Of a DNA stretch of 64,000 bases, positions 60,423 through 64,000 are shown in pieces. How positions within the stretch are numbered: position 1 is the stretch's first letter; each line of letters begins with the position of its first letter. The translations under genes were made by a program, and so were the position numbers. Under the pieces are notes generated by a model. The model had not been told where the DNA came from. It did not search any database and saw nothing but the letters and a program-made list of their open reading frames with translations. Source of the DNA: Hyphomicrobium sp. (GTDB taxonomy: Bacteria > Pseudomonadota > Alphaproteobacteria > Rhizobiales > Hyphomicrobiaceae); NCBI GenBank assembly GCA_019751875.1, contig JAIEMV010000001.1, positions 151,991 through 215,990 of the forward strand, read 5' to 3'.

Positions 60423-60451
60423 AAAAAGGCCCGCGCGAGCGGGCCTTTTTT
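60423..60451. terminator. bidirectional Rho-independent terminator between HU and transaldolase genes
   Basis: AAAAAGGCCCGC (60423-60434) and GCGGGCCTTTTT (60439-60450) close a GCGA loop, with a T-run on both strands. Confidence 0.93.
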
Positions 60452-60473
60452 ATGCGCGTCGGATATTTCCAGA

Positions 60474-61127
60474 TCAAATCGTCTGTCCGGTCTTTTTCCA
60501 GTCGGCGACGAACGTGGCGATACCCGCGTCGGTAAGGGGATGCTTCACCAGTGACTTGAGAATGGCCGGCGGAATGGTCGCCACATCGGCGCCGATCATG
60601 GCTGCTTCCTTGACGTGGTTCACGGTGCGTATCGAGGCGGCGAGGATGTCGGTGCGGAGATCCTGATAGTTGTCGTAGATCGTGCGGATTTCGCGGATCA
60701 GGTCCATTCCGTTGAGGCCGATATCGTCGAGGCGGCCGATGAAAGGCGAGACGAAGGTGGCGCCCGCCTTTGCCGCGAGGAGCGCCTGGTTGGCAGAAAA
60801 GCAAAGTGTGACGTTGACCATCGTCCCTTCGGACGTGATCGCCTTGCAGGCTTTGAGCCCGTCGAGTGTGAGCGGGACCTTTATGGTCACATTCTGGGCG
60901 ATGTTGGAGAGGATTCTAGCCTCTCGCATCATACCGTCGTAGTCCGTTGCAGCAACTTCGGCCGATACGGGCCCGGGAACGATGGCACAGATTTCGGCAA
61001 TTGTTTCCTTGAAGTCGCGACCGCTCTTGGCAATGAGCGAGGGGTTTGTCGTGACGCCGTCGAGAAGACCCGTGGCGGCCAGTTCCTTGATCTCGCCCAC
61101 ATCGGCGGTATCGACGAAAAACTTCAT
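60474..61127 (-). CDS. tal: transaldolase (short TalC/Fsa type)
   Basis: Class I aldolase of the pentose phosphate pathway in its short form, transferring dihydroxyacetone units. The 217-residue protein begins [32 protein letters not shown], has the Schiff-base lysine in VTIKVPLT (about residue 84), [33 protein letters not shown] (about 104-136) and the [17 protein letters not shown] end. Fructose-6-phosphate aldolase is the near alternative; the family alone does not decide. Confidence 0.93.
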   Translation of the reverse strand: MKFFVDTADVGEIKELAATGLLDGVTTNPSLIAKSGRDFKETIAEICAIVPGPVSAEVAATDYDGMMREARILSNIAQNVTIKVPLTLDGLKACKAITSEGTMVNVTLCFSANQALLAAKAGATFVSPFIGRLDDIGLNGMDLIREIRTIYDNYQDLRTDILAASIRTVNHVKEAAMIGADVATIPPAILKSLVKHPLTDAGIATFVADWKKTGQTI

Positions 61128-61249
61128 CGTGTTCGGCTCCTCGAACGCTGCGGCTTTGCTTGAGATAGATTTCGCTCCGCAGAAGGCTTTATGTCTGTCG
61201 GCACCAATCGGTCCGGTCCGGCGTAGCTTCTAACCCTTGAGGACTGGCT

Positions 61250-63475
61250 TTGGATAGTCTGCTCGACGGCATGGCAAATAGGGGCGCGGCGGTGACGGAC
61301 CGCGTGCCGGTGCTGATGCCAGTGGCGCTAGAGCAGACCTATGACTACGTCGTGCCTGCCGGATTGTCGTTGGAGCCCGGAGCCTTCGTGCTGGTGCCGT
61401 TCGGGTCGCAGACACGGATCGGGGTCGTCTGGGACCGGCGGCTGGACGACAGCGAGAAGGCGGTCGATTCAAAAAAGCTGAAGGCTGTGGCGGACAGGCT
61501 GGATGTTCCGTGCCTTCCGGTGGTTTCGATGCGCTTTGCGGAGTGGGTGGCCAAGTACACGCTGGCGCCGCTCGGCATGGTGCTGCGGATGATGATGAGC
61601 GCGCAATCCGCCTTTGAGCCGCCTAAGCTCAGGACAGGTGTACGCGCCGTGGAGGGCGCCGCGCTGCCGCCGCGGATGACGTCGGCACGGGCACGAGCCC
61701 TCGAGTTGGCGGGAGACGGGCAGATCCGGTCGAAATCAGCGCTGGCGGACTTGGCGGGGTGCTCCACAGGGGTGATCCACGGGCTCGTGACGTCCGGAAA
61801 TCTCGTGGAAGTTGCGATCCCGCAGAAGGTTTGTCCTCAGCCGGATGCAACTCATCGCGTAATGGAGTTCGGGGAGGATCAGGAGCGTGCGGTGCATGCC
61901 TTGCGCTCGGCGGTGGATGCAGAGAATTTTTCCGTAACGCTGCTCGATGGTGTGACAGGTTCGGGCAAGACGGAGGTTTATTTCGAGGCGGTGGCGCGCA
62001 CGCTCGAAAAAGGGCGGCAGGCCCTGATTATGCTTCCCGAAATCGCGCTCACGTCACAGTTCATGGAACGGTTCAAGCGCCGGTTCGGCGCTGCGCCGGT
62101 AGAGTGGCATTCGGCGCTTTCTGGCCCGGAGCGCGGGCGCATCTGGTGTGCGACGGCGACTGGTGAAGCGCGAATCGTGATTGGCGCTCGCTCGGCGCTG
62201 TTTCTGCCGTTTGCCGACCTTGGGCTGATCGTTGTCGATGAGGAGCATGACGCCGGGTATAAGCAGGATGATCGCGTGCACTATCAGGCGCGCGACATGA
62301 GCGTCGTCCGCGGCAGTCTGGGCAAGTTTCCCGTGGTGCTGGCATCAGCGACTCCGGCGATCGAAAGCCACGTCAATGCGCGCATCGGCCGGTATCGGCA
62401 CGTCACCCTACCCGGGCGATACTCGGGAGCAGAACTTCCTGCCATTACGGCCATCGATTTGCGCGCCGAGCAGCCGGACAAGGGACGTTGGTTGGCGCCC
62501 CGTTTGGTTTCTGCGATTGCCGAAACGATGGAAAAAGGCCAGCAATCTCTGCTGTTTCTCAATCGTCGCGGATACGCACCGCTCACGCTGTGCCGGAAGT
62601 GCGGGCACCGTTTCGAATGCCCGCAATGCACGGCTTGGCTCGTCGAGCACCGCTTCAAAGGGAAGCTCAACTGTCACCATTGCGGCTACTCGATGCCTCC
62701 TCCGTCGAAGTGCCCGAAATGCGGAGAGCCTGAGGCGCTGGTCGCGTGTGGACCCGGTGTGGAGCGCGTGGCGGAGGAAGTCAGCGAGCGCTTTCCTGAG
62801 GCGCGGGTCGCCTTGTTGTCATCCGATCTCATTCCGGGCCTGACGGAGATGCGCGATGCCATTCACAGGATCGAAGCCGGAGAGACGGACATCATCATCG
62901 GCACCCAGATCGTCGCGAAGGGTCACCACTTTCCGAATCTCACCCTTGTCGGTGTGGTAGACGGCGATCTCGGGCTCTCAATGGGGGCGGATCCAAGAGC
63001 GGGCGAACGCACCTTTCAGTTGCTGCATCAGGTGACAGGACGCGCCGGTCGCGCCTTCGCTGAAGGGCGCGGTTTCATCCAGACGCATCTGCCGGATCAT
63101 CCCGTCATGCAGGCGATCTTGTCGGGGGACCGCGAGGCGTTCCTGGCGCGCGAAATCGAGATGCGTCAGCGCGGTATGCTGCCGCCGTATGGCCGACTAG
63201 CGGCGATCATCGTGTCGGCACGCGACAAGGAATTGGCGGAGAGATATGCGCGCGATGTCGCGCGCCGTGCACCGGGGTCAGATCGCATCAGCGTGCTCGG
63301 TCCGGCGGAGGCGCCGATTTTCGTGGTGAGAGGACGGCATCGCTGGCGTCTGCTCGTCAAGGCCCCGCGGGAAGCGGACATTCAAGGATATCTGCGCGCG
63401 TGGCTTTCGATCACGCCGGAGCCCAAAGGCGATCTGCGGTTGTCCGTCGATGTCGATCCGTACAGCTTTTTGTAG
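61250..63475 (+). CDS. priA: primosomal replication helicase PriA
   Basis: ATP-dependent 3'-5' helicase that restarts stalled replication forks. The 741-residue form uses TTG 61250, seven bases after GAGG; an ATG at 61271 would give 734 residues. It has the N-terminal 3'-DNA-binding domain (QTYDYVVPAGL), Walker A GVTGSGKTE (about residues 236-244), DEEHD (about 331-335), and eight zinc cysteines from CRKCGHRFECPQC through CHHCGYSMPPPSKCPKCGE. Divergent from tal. Confidence 0.95.
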   Translation: MDSLLDGMANRGAAVTDRVPVLMPVALEQTYDYVVPAGLSLEPGAFVLVPFGSQTRIGVVWDRRLDDSEKAVDSKKLKAVADRLDVPCLPVVSMRFAEWVAKYTLAPLGMVLRMMMSAQSAFEPPKLRTGVRAVEGAALPPRMTSARARALELAGDGQIRSKSALADLAGCSTGVIHGLVTSGNLVEVAIPQKVCPQPDATHRVMEFGEDQERAVHALRSAVDAENFSVTLLDGVTGSGKTEVYFEAVARTLEKGRQALIMLPEIALTSQFMERFKRRFGAAPVEWHSALSGPERGRIWCATATGEARIVIGARSALFLPFADLGLIVVDEEHDAGYKQDDRVHYQARDMSVVRGSLGKFPVVLASATPAIESHVNARIGRYRHVTLPGRYSGAELPAITAIDLRAEQPDKGRWLAPRLVSAIAETMEKGQQSLLFLNRRGYAPLTLCRKCGHRFECPQCTAWLVEHRFKGKLNCHHCGYSMPPPSKCPKCGEPEALVACGPGVERVAEEVSERFPEARVALLSSDLIPGLTEMRDAIHRIEAGETDIIIGTQIVAKGHHFPNLTLVGVVDGDLGLSMGADPRAGERTFQLLHQVTGRAGRAFAEGRGFIQTHLPDHPVMQAILSGDREAFLAREIEMRQRGMLPPYGRLAAIIVSARDKELAERYARDVARRAPGSDRISVLGPAEAPIFVVRGRHRWRLLVKAPREADIQGYLRAWLSITPEPKGDLRLSVDVDPYSFL

Positions 63476-63482
63476 CGGAGGC

Positions 63483-63902
63483 TTACGGATGGCCCGAGTA
63501 GGCGCTCCACCAGGAGCCGGTGTTATTGCCCGCCATGAGGGCTAATCCCTCCAGGAGGAGCATTGTCGACAGCCAGCCGGTCATCACTGTCGCGGACAGC
63601 ACACCAGCGATGATCAAATTGGGAGCCAGTCCGATCTGGCCTTCTTTTCGAAGGCGGTCGGGGCTACGCCGTTCACGGCCGACCATGAGCGCGACATAGA
63701 CGCCAAGACCAGGGATGGGGACGCTTGCTCTGAAATCGATCCAGTGAGGCGAGCGTTGGGGAGTTAAAGCCTTGGCATAGGCTTGCAATTCATCGGGCGT
63801 GAGCCGCCGGGACATCGCCGTCGGCAAGCCATTCAGAAACCGCTTTAGCTCGGGTGTCAGCTGAAGCGCCGGTGTGACTGGCGGCGGAAGTGTATCAACC
63901 AC
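63483..63902 (-). CDS. hypothetical membrane protein
   Basis: Not recognised. The 139-residue product starts at GTG 63902 after AGGA. It has a soluble N-terminal half with LTPDELQAYAKAL and PHWIDFRASVPIPGLGVYVALMVGRERRS (about residues 53-81), and a C-terminal hydrophobic stretch (about 95-123, LIIAGVLSATVMTGWLSTMLLLEGLALM) that could form a membrane hairpin. It converges with priA. No family name can be given; alphaproteobacterial restriction is likely but untested. Confidence 0.55.
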   Translation of the reverse strand: MVDTLPPPVTPALQLTPELKRFLNGLPTAMSRRLTPDELQAYAKALTPQRSPHWIDFRASVPIPGLGVYVALMVGRERRSPDRLRKEGQIGLAPNLIIAGVLSATVMTGWLSTMLLLEGLALMAGNNTGSWWSAYSGHP

Positions 63903-64000
63903 AGGAGTATTCCTCTGACGTTTACACCCTAACGTTGTGCTATCGAGGTAAAAATAGCCTTTACGCTTAGCCTGTGACGTCCGCAGGATTGCGAGACCTT

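Overview
The window looks like the replication-origin region of an alphaproteobacterial chromosome, most likely order Hyphomicrobiales and probably near Hyphomicrobium. This is inferred from gene content and order alone; no database was searched. The gene string parA-rsmG-mnmG-mnmE-(desaturase)-rho-hemJ-hemE | ppsR-maf-aroE-coaE-dnaQ is the classical alphaproteobacterial origin neighbourhood. The 414-base gap between hemE and ppsR (9630-10043) is the place where Caulobacter-type origins lie. Here it has an AT-rich stretch, clustered GANTC (CcrM-type) sites, DnaA-box-like 9-mers and operator-like palindromes. Core genes left of it run on the minus strand and those right of it on the plus strand, as expected for two forks leaving this point. 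Five ParB-type parS sequences lie at 1.06-3.4 kb, one inside rsmG and four between mnmG and mnmE.

Layout: (1) 1-9.6 kb: chromosome partitioning, tRNA/rRNA modification, Rho, haem synthesis, with a head-on fatty acid desaturase inserted. (2) 9.6-17.6 kb: putative oriC, then ppsR-maf-aroE-coaE-dnaQ, secB/fxsA, a Tim44-domain protein, mltA and smr. (3) 17.6-31.5 kb: accessory and housekeeping mix: HigBA toxin-antitoxin, IalB-like protein, RNA methyltransferase, quinone oxidoreductase, DUF2865, RNA 2',3'-phosphodiesterase, the tesA / ybbA-ybbP divergon, Bax-inhibitor-1 protein, DUF2794, M3 peptidase, and a DUF3800 gene next to an apparently orphan LexA-type promoter. (4) 31.5-37.5 kb: acnA divergent from ccmABCDG (cytochrome c maturation). 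(5) 37.5-41.3 kb: carbonic anhydrase, pyridoxal kinase family protein, and a CitE/malyl-CoA lyase family enzyme with mesaconyl-CoA hydratase, which points to the ethylmalonyl-CoA pathway of C1/C2 metabolism. (6) 41.5-57.5 kb: a TCA-cycle block, sdhCDA-(unknown gene)-sdhB, zapE, mdh, sucCD, sucAB, lpd. (7) 57.5-64 kb: triplicated hairpin repeat, xerC, ene-reductase, HU, transaldolase, priA and an orphan membrane protein.

Functionally the TCA block (aconitase, succinate dehydrogenase, malate dehydrogenase, succinyl-CoA synthetase, 2-oxoglutarate dehydrogenase with its E3) sits beside enzymes that feed C4 units into it from the ethylmalonyl-CoA route. Haem synthesis (hemE, hemJ) and cytochrome c maturation serve the respiratory chain that succinate dehydrogenase feeds.

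The observations I rate highest are: all four intergenic parS-like sites carry an overlapping GANTC methylation site while the perfect site in rsmG does not; the putative oriC itself; a possible structured RNA at 28.2-28.4 kb; an orphan SOS-type promoter at 30.6 kb; an unknown gene splitting the sdh operon; and a 40-residue histone-H1-like gene at 46.1 kb that is too short for usual ORF cut-offs.
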